Shown: positions 8,573 to 17,114, counted from the stretch's first letter. The stretch is DNA of 50,415 nt from Bacilli bacterium (GCA_017432665.1 JAFRIS010000027.1:1-50415), one strand, 5' to 3'. Notes: generated by a model not told the origin, from the letters alone. A program made the numbers and translations.

Positions 8573-8780
8573 GAAATTAGTTGTTAAAGCAAATGGAATT
8601 AAAACTTTAAAAGATGCTAGTATAATTAGAAATACTCTGAAAAAAGTTGACGGTGTTAAATCCGTTAAAGTGAGTTTAAAAAACAAAAAAGTTACTTTAA
8701 TTCATAATAAAGTTATTAATGTTTTAGAAATTCGAAAGACAATTAATGACTTAGGATATAAATATATTGGAGTAGAATAG
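8547..8780 (+). CDS. Small HMA-fold-like protein lacking CxxC
   Basis: Up to 77 residues, overlapping the FNT gene by 26 bp; a second ATG at 8562 is equally possible since neither has a strong ribosome site. The pattern VVKANGIKTLKDASIIRNTL, then VDGVKSVKVSLKNKKVTL and INDLGYKYI matches the beta-alpha-beta-beta-alpha-beta heavy-metal-associated domain in spacing. The metal-binding CxxC of that family is absent (KTLKD lies where MTCAAC would be), so it probably does not bind copper in the usual way. It may be an accessory of the FNT channel or the PP-loop enzyme that starts on the next base. Confidence 0.65.
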   Translation: MVEKSMQNKKLVVKANGIKTLKDASIIRNTLKKVDGVKSVKVSLKNKKVTLIHNKVINVLEIRKTINDLGYKYIGVE

Positions 8781-9602
8781 ATGGAAAGATATCAAGAAAT
8801 AGAAAGAAGTATTATTAAAAAATATCGCAAGGATATTTGGAGTAAGTTTGTTAAGGCAGTAATAGAATATGAACTCATCAAAGAAAACGATAAGATTATG
8901 ATTTGTATTTCTGGAGGAAAAGATTCTTTTTTGCTTGCTAAATGTATGGAAGAATTACAAAAACATGGCAAATTCTCTTTTGAAGTTCATTATGTTTGTA
9001 TGAATCCTGGCTATAATGAAAAAAATTTAAAATTAATTAAAGAAAATGCTAAGACAATGAATATTAATCTTGAAATATTTGAAAGTGATATATTTGATGT
9101 TGTTTCTAGCATTGAAAAGAGTCCTTGTTATTTATGTGCTAGAATGCGTAGAGGATGCCTATATAAAAAAGCTCAAGATTTAGGCTGCAATAAGATAGCT
9201 TTAGGACATCACTTTGATGATGTTATTGAAACTACACTTCTTTCAATGTTTTATGGAGCAGAAATTAAAACAATGATGCCTAAATTACACAGTGAAAATT
9301 TTGAAGGATTGGAATTAATTAGGCCATTACATTTAGTGAAAGAAAGTGATATTAAAGCTTGGGCTAAGGCTAATAATTTGCAATTTTTGAATTGCGCTTG
9401 CCACTTTACTGAAAGAACCGCAAATAAAGAGGAAGAAAGCAAAAGATTAGAAATGAAACAATTAGTTGAAGAGATGAGAAAGAAAAATCCTAATATAGAT
9501 TATAATATCTATAAAGCTCTTGATAATGTTAATCTAAATTGTGTTATTGGCACTAAAGCGAATGGTGAATATAAGAGTTTTTTGGAAGAATATGAGGAAT
9601 AA
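8781..9602 (+). CDS. TtcA-like PP-loop ATPase (tRNA thiolation family)
   Basis: 273 residues. The PP-loop SGGKDS is at residues 44-49. CYLCARMRRGCLY (Cys116 and Cys119) matches the CSLCSRLRRGILY motif of TtcA. Then come LGHHFDDVIETTL and NCACHFTE, with further Cys residues near 207-209. TtcA is an Fe-S-dependent enzyme making 2-thiocytidine at position 32 of tRNA. Many Firmicutes carry TtcA-like proteins whose substrate is not established, so I leave the symbol out. Its start follows the previous stop directly, with GGAG 9 bp upstream, indicating one operon with the FNT and HMA-like genes. Confidence 0.83.
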   Translation: MERYQEIERSIIKKYRKDIWSKFVKAVIEYELIKENDKIMICISGGKDSFLLAKCMEELQKHGKFSFEVHYVCMNPGYNEKNLKLIKENAKTMNINLEIFESDIFDVVSSIEKSPCYLCARMRRGCLYKKAQDLGCNKIALGHHFDDVIETTLLSMFYGAEIKTMMPKLHSENFEGLELIRPLHLVKESDIKAWAKANNLQFLNCACHFTERTANKEEESKRLEMKQLVEEMRKKNPNIDYNIYKALDNVNLNCVIGTKANGEYKSFLEEYEE

Positions 9603-9605
9603 AAT

Positions 9606-9896
9606 ATGAATAAAGAAGAAAAGATTGAAAAAGAAGAAAAAGATACTAAACAGGAATCAGGGAATGAATTCTTAACATTTGTAGCTATTTTATCTTTTCT
9701 ATGTACATGTGTTTTGTTTGCTATAGCTTTTTTAACAAATTGCAATGGTTTCCTTTGCAATCTGGAATATATAGTTTTTGGAGTTATGTCTCTACCAATG
9801 ACACTATTTTCACTACTTGGAGCAATTAATAAAGATGGCACTTTCACAATAATTGGTGTAATATTATTGATATTATTTTTTGTTTTTATGTTTTAA
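9606..9896 (+). CDS. Small membrane protein, unknown function
   Basis: 96 residues: a Lys/Glu-rich cytoplasmic start (EEKIEKEEKDTKQ), then three hydrophobic segments (about 23-42, 50-68 and 76-96), with Cys at the first turn. ATG three bases after the TtcA-like stop, preceded by GAGGAAT, so it ends the FNT operon. I do not recognise it. Confidence 0.7.
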   Translation: MNKEEKIEKEEKDTKQESGNEFLTFVAILSFLCTCVLFAIAFLTNCNGFLCNLEYIVFGVMSLPMTLFSLLGAINKDGTFTIIGVILLILFFVFMF

Positions 9897-9900
9897 TGAA

Positions 9901-9925
9901 ATAGCATCCTTAAATGCTGTTTTTT
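9901..9925 (+). terminator. Terminator of the FNT operon
   Basis: AGCAT (9903-9907) pairs with ATGCT (9914-9918), extended by A-T and T-G pairs, then TTTTTT. The T run merges with the next -35 box. Confidence 0.7.
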
Positions 9926-9952
9926 GACATTTAGATCCCAAAGTGCTATAAT
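9924..9952 (+). promoter_or_regulatory. Full-consensus promoter of the NlpC/P60 gene
   Basis: TTGACA (9924-9929), 17-bp spacer, TATAAT (9947-9952), with TGC ahead of the -10. All twelve consensus bases match and it has the extended -10 too. Confidence 0.92.
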
Positions 9953-9979
9953 AATGGGCATTCAGGGAGGAAAATAGAT

Positions 9980-11005
9980 ATGAAAACTATTGATGTACCG
10001 TCGTGGCGACAGCTAGTAAAAGTTGTTAGTCTGATGGTAGTATCATCGATTATGATGATTAGTTGTTATGTGTATCATAGATATGATACATATAAGAGTA
10101 TCAAGGTTGTTATCGATAGAAAAGCAGCTGTTGAATATGGTAGCGCTAACTACGATATAAACAAACTAATTAAAAAAGTCGAAGGGGAAGTCGTATCTGT
10201 AAAACAAGATATTGATACAAAAAAGATAGGGGAACAAGAAGTAGTTGTTGAAATTAAGAAAGAAGATGTCATTCGAGAAGTGCCATTCATAGTAAATGTA
10301 GTTGATACAGCTGCTCCAGAAATAAAACTAAAAGAAGAAAAGGTAACTATTACTCAAGGCGATAATTATGATTTGACTAATAATATCGAATCTGTGAAAG
10401 ATGTTGTTGATGGTGATGTATCTTATTTGAATGAAGTTAAAGAAGATAGTATTTTCTATTACAATTTCTCTTATGGAGAAGATATTGATAATGTTGGTAT
10501 ACATGAAGTAGTAGTAAATGCCAAAGATAAGAGTGGTAATGCTACACAAGTTAAATTCAATCTTGAAGTAAAAGCTAGACCAGTTGTAGCTGCAAGTGTT
10601 GGACCAGCAACTTATGGTAATGCACCTGCTAATGCGGCAGGAGGAGATATTGTCTCAATTGCTTACTCATTAGTTGGTTCTCCATACATTTCGGGTTCTA
10701 ATGGACCATATGGATTTGATTGTAGTGGGTTTGTCCAATATGTATACGCTAGAGCAGGAAAAAGTATAAGTAGAAGTTCTTATACCCAAGCCTATGATGG
10801 AATTGGAGTTAGTTATGCTAATGCTCAGCCAGGAGACATCTTAAGTTGGGGACATGGAGGATCTATTACTCATTCAGCATTGTATGTTGGTAATGGTCTG
10901 ATGATTCATGCTACTAATCCATCACAAGGTGTAGTGGTAAGTAGTGTTGCTGGATGGCAAAGTGGTTCTATTGATAACTTAATGGCTGTTCGAAGAGTTA
11001 ACTAA
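9980..11005 (+). CDS. Membrane-anchored NlpC/P60 peptidoglycan endopeptidase
   Basis: 341 residues. One transmembrane segment (about 13-31), an extended region, an Ig-like domain (about 112-198, DTAAPEIKL to NLEVKARP, as in DUF5011-type cadherin-like domains), an Ala-rich linker, then an NlpC/P60 domain. Catalytic Cys248 lies in FDCSGFVQYVY, His298 in THSALYVG and His310 in MIHA. Such enzymes cut gamma-D-Glu-diaminopimelate or related stem-peptide bonds in the wall. The full-consensus promoter and AGGGAGGA site suggest strong expression, fitting a housekeeping wall-remodelling enzyme. Single-gene unit. Confidence 0.9.
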   Translation: MKTIDVPSWRQLVKVVSLMVVSSIMMISCYVYHRYDTYKSIKVVIDRKAAVEYGSANYDINKLIKKVEGEVVSVKQDIDTKKIGEQEVVVEIKKEDVIREVPFIVNVVDTAAPEIKLKEEKVTITQGDNYDLTNNIESVKDVVDGDVSYLNEVKEDSIFYYNFSYGEDIDNVGIHEVVVNAKDKSGNATQVKFNLEVKARPVVAASVGPATYGNAPANAAGGDIVSIAYSLVGSPYISGSNGPYGFDCSGFVQYVYARAGKSISRSSYTQAYDGIGVSYANAQPGDILSWGHGGSITHSALYVGNGLMIHATNPSQGVVVSSVAGWQSGSIDNLMAVRRVN

Positions 11006-11030
11006 AAGTCATAGTAATATGACTTTTTTT
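11004..11030 (+). terminator. Terminator overlapping the NlpC/P60 stop codon
   Basis: AAAAGTCATA (11004-11013), tetraloop GTAA, TATGACTTTT (11018-11027), then T run. The stem starts inside the TAA stop (11003-11005). Confidence 0.92.
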
Positions 11031-11043
11031 ATGCTTAAAAGTG

Positions 11044-11052
11044 TGATAGAAT
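11044..11052 (+). promoter_or_regulatory. Promoter of the second RNase R gene
   Basis: TGATAGAAT: extended -10 (hexamer 11047-11052). The -35 position falls in the T run of the upstream terminator. Confidence 0.55.
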
Positions 11053-11074
11053 AAACGACATAGGGGGGCATATT

Positions 11075-13327
11075 ATGAAGCATTATGTAGATTTAGTTTT
11101 AACAAATGCCAAGAAACCAATAGAAAAAGAAACACTATATTTAAAAGTGGCAGAATTATTGAATTCAAAAAATGAAGAAAATTTCAAGATTTCTAGTGAT
11201 GACAAGAATAAAATAGACGAGATTGTCGAAAAAGGGTTGGAAAATTACGAATATATTGAACACAATACTGGCAAAATTTCAGCTATTATGAAAACTTCTT
11301 ACAGGACTGGTAGATTTTATGGAAACCGTAATGGAGGAGGTTTTGTTATTACTAGGAATTTTTTTGTTAATAAAGAAGGAGAACATATAGGTACAGAATC
11401 TAAATATTCTATTACTAGAGATTTTAATAATGGTGCCATTGATGGGGACCTAGTACTTATAGATATTGGTGGTAATGACAGAAAGCCACAAATTGTGGAT
11501 ATTATTGAGAGAAATATAGAAAATGTTGCTGGTGAAGTTATAAGGCAAGGAAATAGCTACTTTCTTTTACCAGCTGATAGAAGGAAACAAAATATAAAAA
11601 TTGCCCTAAAAGGAGAGGCCATTGAAGGTCAAAGGGTGGCAGTTAAATTAATTGAACAAACTAATAATGATTTTTATATAGGAGAAATAACAAGAGTTTT
11701 TAATCACAAAGATGATCCTGATATGGATATTCTTTGGGAGGCTTTTAAATGTGGAATAGATGATCAATTTAGTGATGAATCTTTGGAGCAATTGAAATAT
11801 ATTCCTACTACTGTAAGAGACATTGATAAAATTGGAAGAGAAGATTTAACTAATTGGAAAGTATTTACTATTGATGGTGCTGATACTAAGGATATTGATG
11901 ATGCTCTAAGCTGTAGAAAGCTACCTAATGGTAATTATGAAGTAGGAGTACATATTGCTGATGTCAGTCACTATGTACCTGAAAATTCACCTTTAGATAA
12001 AGATGCTTTTAAAAGAGGTACTAGTAATTATTTGGGTAATAAGGTAATACCTATGTTTCCTCGTGAAATATCCAACGGAATTTGTTCATTAAAGCCTTAC
12101 GTTGAAAGACTTGCAATGAGCTGTATTATGGAAATCAATAATAAGGGAGAAATAGTACACTATCGTATTACTCCAACGGTTATTAAATCAAATTTGCAAA
12201 TGACTTATGATAATGTTAATAATATTTTAAAAGATGGTAAAGTCCTTAAAGAATATGCAGAATTCACAGAAGAATTGCGTACACTTAATAAAATAGCTTT
12301 GTTACTACGTAAGAATAGAATTATGAATGGAGCTATTGAAGTTGATAAAACAGAATTAAAGCGAATATATAGTGACAAAGGAAAAATAGTAGATTTTTCT
12401 ATGAGGGAACATGATTTGGGAGAAAATTTAATTGAAGAGTTTATGGTTTTGGCAAATGAAACAGTAGATAAACATCTAAGCAAATTAGGTTTTCCATGTG
12501 TACATAGAGTTCACGATATACCAAGTGAAGAAAAATTAGCTGAATTTTTGAAAATGTTAGAGGCAATAAATTTACCATTTTCATATAATGCTAAGCAATG
12601 TATAGAATCTTCAAAAGTAATGCAGGATTTAGCAGAACATGTTAAAAAAGCTGGTAAATTAAGCATGATGCTAATTGATAAAGAAATTAAATGTTTATCT
12701 AGAGCTAAGTATAGTTCAATTAATATTGGTCATTATGCACTTGCTATATATTATTATTGTCATTTCACTTCTCCAATTAGAAGATATCCTGATTTAACAG
12801 TGCATCGTATATTGAAAGAGTGTGCTTTCACTGATTCCGAAAGTGCCAGAAAAGCAGCTAGAAAATGGAAAGAAAAAATACCAGATATTGCTATGCAGTC
12901 TTCTAAAATGGAAAGAATGGAAGATAGAGCTGAAGAAGCTGTTAATGACATGAAATGTGCTGAATATATGGAAAGTCATATTGGTGAAGAATATAAAGGA
13001 ACAGTTACTAAGTTGTCATCCCGTGGTTTAACAGTACAATTGGATAATCTGGTAGAGGGTAAAGTAAGACTTAAAAATATGGAAGGCAGATATGCACATA
13101 ATCCTAATACTTATACTTTGATATCTCTAGATGGAAAACAAAATTATTTTCTTGGTGATAGATTACTAGTTAAAGTAAAAGCAGCTTCTAAAGAAGATAA
13201 AACTATTGATTTTGTTGTAAAAAGAAAAATAGAAGAAAACTATATAGATGATATAGACCATTCTAACCAAAAAGTTAAACGACTTGCTAAAAAGAGATGG
13301 GAAAAAAGATATCAAAGTAATTATTGA
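11075..13327 (+). CDS. Second RNase II/R-family exoribonuclease
   Basis: 750 residues, with the same domain order as rnr: N-terminal winged-helix-like part, cold-shock region, RNB domain and S1 domain, then a short basic tail (VKRLAKKRWEKRYQ). The metal motif TIDGADTKDIDDA and HFTSPIRRYPDLTVHR are intact, so it should be active. It differs from the first copy in the N-terminal part and has an insert-like stretch in the RNB domain (LDKEIKCLSRAKYSS before INIGHYALA). Two full RNase R paralogues within 10 kb suggest specialised roles, for example one for trans-translation and one for bulk or ribosomal RNA decay (inference). RBS: AGGGGGG. Confidence 0.93.
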   Translation: MKHYVDLVLTNAKKPIEKETLYLKVAELLNSKNEENFKISSDDKNKIDEIVEKGLENYEYIEHNTGKISAIMKTSYRTGRFYGNRNGGGFVITRNFFVNKEGEHIGTESKYSITRDFNNGAIDGDLVLIDIGGNDRKPQIVDIIERNIENVAGEVIRQGNSYFLLPADRRKQNIKIALKGEAIEGQRVAVKLIEQTNNDFYIGEITRVFNHKDDPDMDILWEAFKCGIDDQFSDESLEQLKYIPTTVRDIDKIGREDLTNWKVFTIDGADTKDIDDALSCRKLPNGNYEVGVHIADVSHYVPENSPLDKDAFKRGTSNYLGNKVIPMFPREISNGICSLKPYVERLAMSCIMEINNKGEIVHYRITPTVIKSNLQMTYDNVNNILKDGKVLKEYAEFTEELRTLNKIALLLRKNRIMNGAIEVDKTELKRIYSDKGKIVDFSMREHDLGENLIEEFMVLANETVDKHLSKLGFPCVHRVHDIPSEEKLAEFLKMLEAINLPFSYNAKQCIESSKVMQDLAEHVKKAGKLSMMLIDKEIKCLSRAKYSSINIGHYALAIYYYCHFTSPIRRYPDLTVHRILKECAFTDSESARKAARKWKEKIPDIAMQSSKMERMEDRAEEAVNDMKCAEYMESHIGEEYKGTVTKLSSRGLTVQLDNLVEGKVRLKNMEGRYAHNPNTYTLISLDGKQNYFLGDRLLVKVKAASKEDKTIDFVVKRKIEENYIDDIDHSNQKVKRLAKKRWEKRYQSNY

Positions 13328-13352
13328 TGTTTTGTATGAAATATGGTATAAT
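13324..13352 (+). promoter_or_regulatory. Promoter at the end of the second RNase R gene
   Basis: TTGATG (13324-13329), 17-bp spacer, TATAAT (13347-13352) preceded by TGG. The -35 overlaps the RNase R stop codon, and it drives the Cys-rich gene. Confidence 0.8.
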
Positions 13353-13377
13353 ATCTACTCATCGAGGAGGAATACAT

Positions 13378-13923
13378 ATGTCATACGATGGTAAATGTGG
13401 TAGTTGTGCTAATTTTATAGATGATCATGGTAATCCATTTAATCCAAGATGGTCTTACCCAGCTAAAGGATATTGTACTTGGTATAAAACTTATTATTAT
13501 CCTGATGATAGTTGTGGACCTCATTATAGACCTAGAGGATATGTTACTACTATGGTTTGTAGTAGACTGGGATTAGATAAAAATAGTGAAGTCTATAAGA
13601 CAATTATTGGATTCCAAAAGAGTGTTATGGAAAAAGATCCAAAATATGAAGCAACATTAAGGGAATATGATATTATAGGACCACAAATTTCCAAGTGTTT
13701 AGAGACTGAAAGTATCGGAGTTATAAATACAATATATAGCAATTATTTGGTACCAGTTACTGAATTAATAAAAGATAAGGAAGAAGATTTAGCAGTTTAT
13801 AAATATAAGGGTTTATTAAGCGTACTTAAAGCTCATTATAAAATTAGTAGTAAAAAGACTACTTCTAAGCAATTAATTCCACAAGGAAAAATGAAATTAT
13901 TAAGCGTAAAAAAGAACATTTAA
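13378..13923 (+). CDS. Cys-rich N-terminal domain protein, unknown function
   Basis: 181 residues from the ATG at 13378, chosen for GAGGAGG 7 bp upstream; an ATG at 13324 lies within the promoter. The first ~55 residues hold CGSC, then GYC and DSCGPHY, with several Tyr and Trp: a probable zinc-binding or redox-type knuckle (C-x2-C...C...C). The rest is helical, with LETESIGVINTIYSNYL and a basic C-terminus. No signal peptide. I do not recognise the family; similar Cys-rich heads occur in uncharacterised Firmicutes proteins. It is transcribed alone. Confidence 0.72.
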   Translation: MSYDGKCGSCANFIDDHGNPFNPRWSYPAKGYCTWYKTYYYPDDSCGPHYRPRGYVTTMVCSRLGLDKNSEVYKTIIGFQKSVMEKDPKYEATLREYDIIGPQISKCLETESIGVINTIYSNYLVPVTELIKDKEEDLAVYKYKGLLSVLKAHYKISSKKTTSKQLIPQGKMKLLSVKKNI

Positions 13924-13938
13924 TTGTTCTTTTTTTCT
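13908..13938 (+). terminator. Terminator of the Cys-rich protein gene
   Basis: AAAGAACA (13911-13918) pairs with TGTTCTTT (13925-13932), then T run. It overlaps the last codons. Confidence 0.85.
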
Positions 13939-13948
13939 TGTATTTTGG

Positions 13949-13977
13949 TTGCTAAAAAGGCGATAAAATGTTATCAT
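13949..13977 (+). promoter_or_regulatory. Possible promoter of cdaA-cdaR
   Basis: TTGCTA (13949-13954), 17-bp spacer, TATCAT (13972-13977). TAAAAT at 13964 is an alternative -10 without a well-placed -35. Confidence 0.45.
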
Positions 13978-14047
13978 AATAATGAATAGGGGTAAGAAAA
14001 GTGATATTGGCTTTTTTTATCTAAAAAACAAGATAGGAGATGACGCG

Positions 14048-14878
14048 ATGTTAATAACTATGTCTGATGTTTTAACTATATTAAGAAAAATAGTTGATAT
14101 TTCCTTAGTATGGTTTATATTTTATTATATTTTAAAGAATATCAAGAATAATGTTAAATTATCTTTGATATTTAAGGGAGTAGCCTTTGTAATTATCTTA
14201 AAATTGATAAGTGATAAACTTGGTTTTGTAACTGTTGGATATTTATTAGATTATATTATTCAATGGGGACCAGTAGCTTTGATTATTATCTTTCAACCTG
14301 AAATTCGTACTATTCTTGAACAATTAGGAAGAAGTCAATTACTTGGTAGACATAAAGTTCTTACAGTAGATGAAAGAGAACATATGGTATATGAAATGAT
14401 TAACGCTATTGATTATCTTCGTAAAGAAAGAATAGGAGCATTAATTGTTATTGAAAGAGATATAAGTTTAGGTAACTATATTGATAAAGCTAAGAAATTA
14501 TATGCAGATTTATCTAGTGATTTATTAATAGCTATTTTCTATGAAGGTAATCCATTACATGATGGTGGAGTAATTATTCAAGGTGATAGAATAACTTGTG
14601 CAGGAGCAGTATTCCCTACAAGTAGTAGTTCTAAGATTAATAAACGTCTAGGAACTCGTCATAGGGCTGCTTTAGGACTTGCTGAAGAAACTGATGCTAT
14701 ATGTATTGTAGTTTCTGAAGAAACTGGAAGAGTATCAATTGCTCTAAAAGGAGATATGCTATATAACTTAACACTTGATGATGTTAGAATGCTATTAATT
14801 GATGAGTTAAAACCAAAGCAAGATGCTGATTACGAAGAAGAAATAGAAGAGGAAGAGATATATGAAGAAGATAGGTAA
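14048..14878 (+). CDS. cdaA: Diadenylate cyclase CdaA
   Basis: 276 residues from the ATG at 14048 (ATAGGAGATGA upstream), matching the ~273 of other CdaA proteins; an in-frame ATG at 13982 has no such support. Three N-terminal hydrophobic segments (about 18-29, 39-53 and 60-83) lead into QPEIRTILEQLGR and the DAC domain. Substrate motifs are HDGGVII (171-177; usually DGA) and GTRHRAA (202-208). CdaA makes cyclic di-AMP at the membrane to control potassium and wall homeostasis. It overlaps cdaR by 17 bp, the standard cdaA-cdaR pair. glmM, the usual third gene, is absent. Confidence 0.95.
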   Translation: MLITMSDVLTILRKIVDISLVWFIFYYILKNIKNNVKLSLIFKGVAFVIILKLISDKLGFVTVGYLLDYIIQWGPVALIIIFQPEIRTILEQLGRSQLLGRHKVLTVDEREHMVYEMINAIDYLRKERIGALIVIERDISLGNYIDKAKKLYADLSSDLLIAIFYEGNPLHDGGVIIQGDRITCAGAVFPTSSSSKINKRLGTRHRAALGLAEETDAICIVVSEETGRVSIALKGDMLYNLTLDDVRMLLIDELKPKQDADYEEEIEEEEIYEEDR

Positions 14879-16217
14879 GTTAATAATGAGACTATTTCGT
14901 CATATTGGATTATTCTTTGATAAATGGTTAATTACTCCAATTACGAAATTGATTCTCAAGATAATGAATATAGGAAAATCACTAGTTAAAAGTTTTGATA
15001 AAGTATCTGGTAAAAAATCAACATTACTTATAGTAAGTTTGATTTTAGCATTTGGTGTATTCGTAGTAATAGATAGAGAATCTAATATTATGATTGATCA
15101 GTATGCAGAGATTTTATATAATCAACCAGTAACTGCTGTTTATAATGAAGAATTATATGTAGTAGAAGGACTTCCAAAAGAAGTAGATATTACATTAATT
15201 GGTCAAAGAAGACATATCTTCTTGGCAAAACAATCTCCTTCTAAAGGAGTATCAGTTGATTTAACTGGATTAAAGCCAGGAAATCATAAAGTTACATTGA
15301 GATATACTCAGAGATTAAGATCATTAGATTATAAACTTGATCCTTCTCAAGTAACTGTTACGATTTATGAAAAAGTAAGTGAGAATAGAAGTTTAACTTA
15401 TGATGTATTACATCAAGAAAGTCTAGATAGTAAATTATATATTAGTAATGTAGAAATTGATCGTAGTGAAGTAATCATTAAAGGTGCTCAATATAAGATT
15501 GATCAAGTTGCTACAGTAAAAGCTTTAGTAGATGTTAAGAATATTCCTAATCCTAAAGCTGGTGAAATAACTGTTAAAGATATTCCACTAGTAGCTTATG
15601 ATAATGATGGTAAGATAGTAGATGTAGAGATTGTTCCTAAAACGGTAGCTGCTAATATTACTATTACTTCTCCAAGTAAGGAAATACCTGTAAGAGTTGT
15701 TCCTAAAGGAGATTTAGCATTTGGTAAGTCTATTAAATCAATGGAAACTAACTTGTCTAAGATTACTGTTTATGGTTCACAAGAAGCAATAGATAAGATT
15801 GAACAATTAGAAGTAGAAATTGATGTTAAAGGATTAGATAAAGATAAAGAATTTAATGTAACATTGAAGAAACCTAAAGGAATTACTGAATTAAGTTCTA
15901 AGACAATGACTATTAAAGTAGTATTAGATAATTCTTCTAGTAAAGAATTTGATAATATTTCAGTACAGTCTGAGAACTTAGATGGTAATCTTAAAGTTCA
16001 AGCTTTATCTGATGAAGATCGTCAAGTAACTGTTGTGGTTAAAGGTAGTGCTGATGCTATTAAAGATGTTCAAGCGTCTGATATTACTGCTTACATAGAT
16101 CTTAAAAACTATGGAGTAGGTGAACATGAAGTAGAAGTAAAAGTAACTGGAACAGATTTAAGATTAGATTATTCATCAAAGACCAAGAAGGTAAAAGTTA
16201 GAATTTCACAAAAGTGA
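14862..16217 (+). CDS. cdaR: YbbR-domain protein CdaR, regulator of CdaA
   Basis: 451 residues. A basic N-terminus with two amphipathic or hydrophobic stretches, a transmembrane helix (about 54-71, LLIVSLILAFGVFVVID), then repeated YbbR domains of ~80 residues: NQPVTAVYNEELYVVEGLPKEV is the start of the first, with further GSQEAIDKI and GSADAIKDV motifs in later copies. CdaR binds CdaA from outside the membrane and tunes its activity. GAGGAAGAG upstream supports the start inside the end of cdaA. Closed by a strong terminator. Confidence 0.93.
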   Translation: MKKIGKLIMRLFRHIGLFFDKWLITPITKLILKIMNIGKSLVKSFDKVSGKKSTLLIVSLILAFGVFVVIDRESNIMIDQYAEILYNQPVTAVYNEELYVVEGLPKEVDITLIGQRRHIFLAKQSPSKGVSVDLTGLKPGNHKVTLRYTQRLRSLDYKLDPSQVTVTIYEKVSENRSLTYDVLHQESLDSKLYISNVEIDRSEVIIKGAQYKIDQVATVKALVDVKNIPNPKAGEITVKDIPLVAYDNDGKIVDVEIVPKTVAANITITSPSKEIPVRVVPKGDLAFGKSIKSMETNLSKITVYGSQEAIDKIEQLEVEIDVKGLDKDKEFNVTLKKPKGITELSSKTMTIKVVLDNSSSKEFDNISVQSENLDGNLKVQALSDEDRQVTVVVKGSADAIKDVQASDITAYIDLKNYGVGEHEVEVKVTGTDLRLDYSSKTKKVKVRISQK

Positions 16218-16237
16218 TCCTAGGGATCACTTTTTCT
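16210..16237 (+). terminator. Terminator overlapping the cdaR stop codon
   Basis: AAAGTGATCC (16211-16220), loop TAG, GGATCACTTT (16224-16233), then T-rich sequence. The TGA stop (16215-16217) is inside the stem. Confidence 0.9.
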
Positions 16238-16266
16238 TATTATGACTGACTATTAAAAATGAATGT

Positions 16267-16294
16267 AATAAAAAAGAGAACTTAGTTCTCTTTT
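16267..16294 (-). terminator. Terminator of the 16293-17114 gene
   Basis: AAAAGAGAAC (16272-16281) pairs with GTTCTCTTTT (16285-16294). On the minus strand it is followed by a T run (plus-strand A run ending at 16275). Confidence 0.85.
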
Positions 16295-17114
16295 ATCTTT
16301 GTTTTGCCTTTATTTTTCTAACTATTGTTTTCTTTAATTTCTTAGTATCTTCATGAAAATCACATAAATCAGAATGATGAGTAGACATTTTATCTTCAAC
16401 GGAATTTTTAATTTCTTCATATTCTTTATTACTAATTGATGGGCTTGCAGCAAGAAATTTGAAACTATCGATTTTTTTAAGTACTTCACTAAATTTTCTT
16501 TCACCAAGCTCCATTTCAAGATAAGGCTTATATAACAGATAACTTGCATCTCTTGGATTAATGTTAGAAAGTACAAAAGCACTATCAAATTTAAATAACT
16601 TATCATTACCATAAGTATCAATACCATAAACATTTAGATCATGTAAAACTAAATTAATAGCATAATTTGCTTCTCTATCTAATCCTTCTTTAGGATTTCC
16701 TGAATAGCAATACAATCTATCTGTTGGTAAATTGATTACAGCACATATGTCATTAAACATATTAACATAATTTCTATAACTACTACTTCCTCTAACTATA
16801 CTAGTTCCTAAACGATGATTAATGTCTTTTTTATCAGGAATGGCATTTTCTTTTAATATACGATCTACAGATAAAAAACCATTTCTTATTAAATAAGAAA
16901 TCATATTTGCACATTCAAGTCCTGATGAATAACCTAAATGTTTCAGTAATTTAGCAACTTCATTTATAAATTCATCATAGTATTCAATAGCATTTCTATA
17001 TTTAATCTTCTCTTCAAGAAATTTTTCTTTATGATATCTTCCTCCATCTTCATAACGCTCAATTTCTTCTGGATTAAACAAATAGTATCTTTCATCCCAT
17101 GCTTTTGGAATCAT
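16293..17114 (-). CDS. Cytoplasmic protein of unknown function, faintly transglutaminase-like
   Basis: 273 residues from the ATG at 17114-17112, chosen because AAGGGGG lies 6 bp upstream on the minus strand; an ATG at 17138 lies next to the -10. No signal or transmembrane segment. The order GLECANMISYLIRNGF, then ANYAINLVLHDLNVYGIDTYG and KLFKFDSAFVL resembles the Cys / His / Asp blocks of bacterial transglutaminase-like proteins, but the expected His position reads Tyr, so an active triad is doubtful. Basic C-terminus (KKLKKTIVRKIKAKQR). Single-gene unit with its own promoter and terminator. Function unknown. Confidence 0.68.
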   Translation of the reverse strand: MIPKAWDERYYLFNPEEIERYEDGGRYHKEKFLEEKIKYRNAIEYYDEFINEVAKLLKHLGYSSGLECANMISYLIRNGFLSVDRILKENAIPDKKDINHRLGTSIVRGSSSYRNYVNMFNDICAVINLPTDRLYCYSGNPKEGLDREANYAINLVLHDLNVYGIDTYGNDKLFKFDSAFVLSNINPRDASYLLYKPYLEMELGERKFSEVLKKIDSFKFLAASPSISNKEYEEIKNSVEDKMSTHHSDLCDFHEDTKKLKKTIVRKIKAKQR

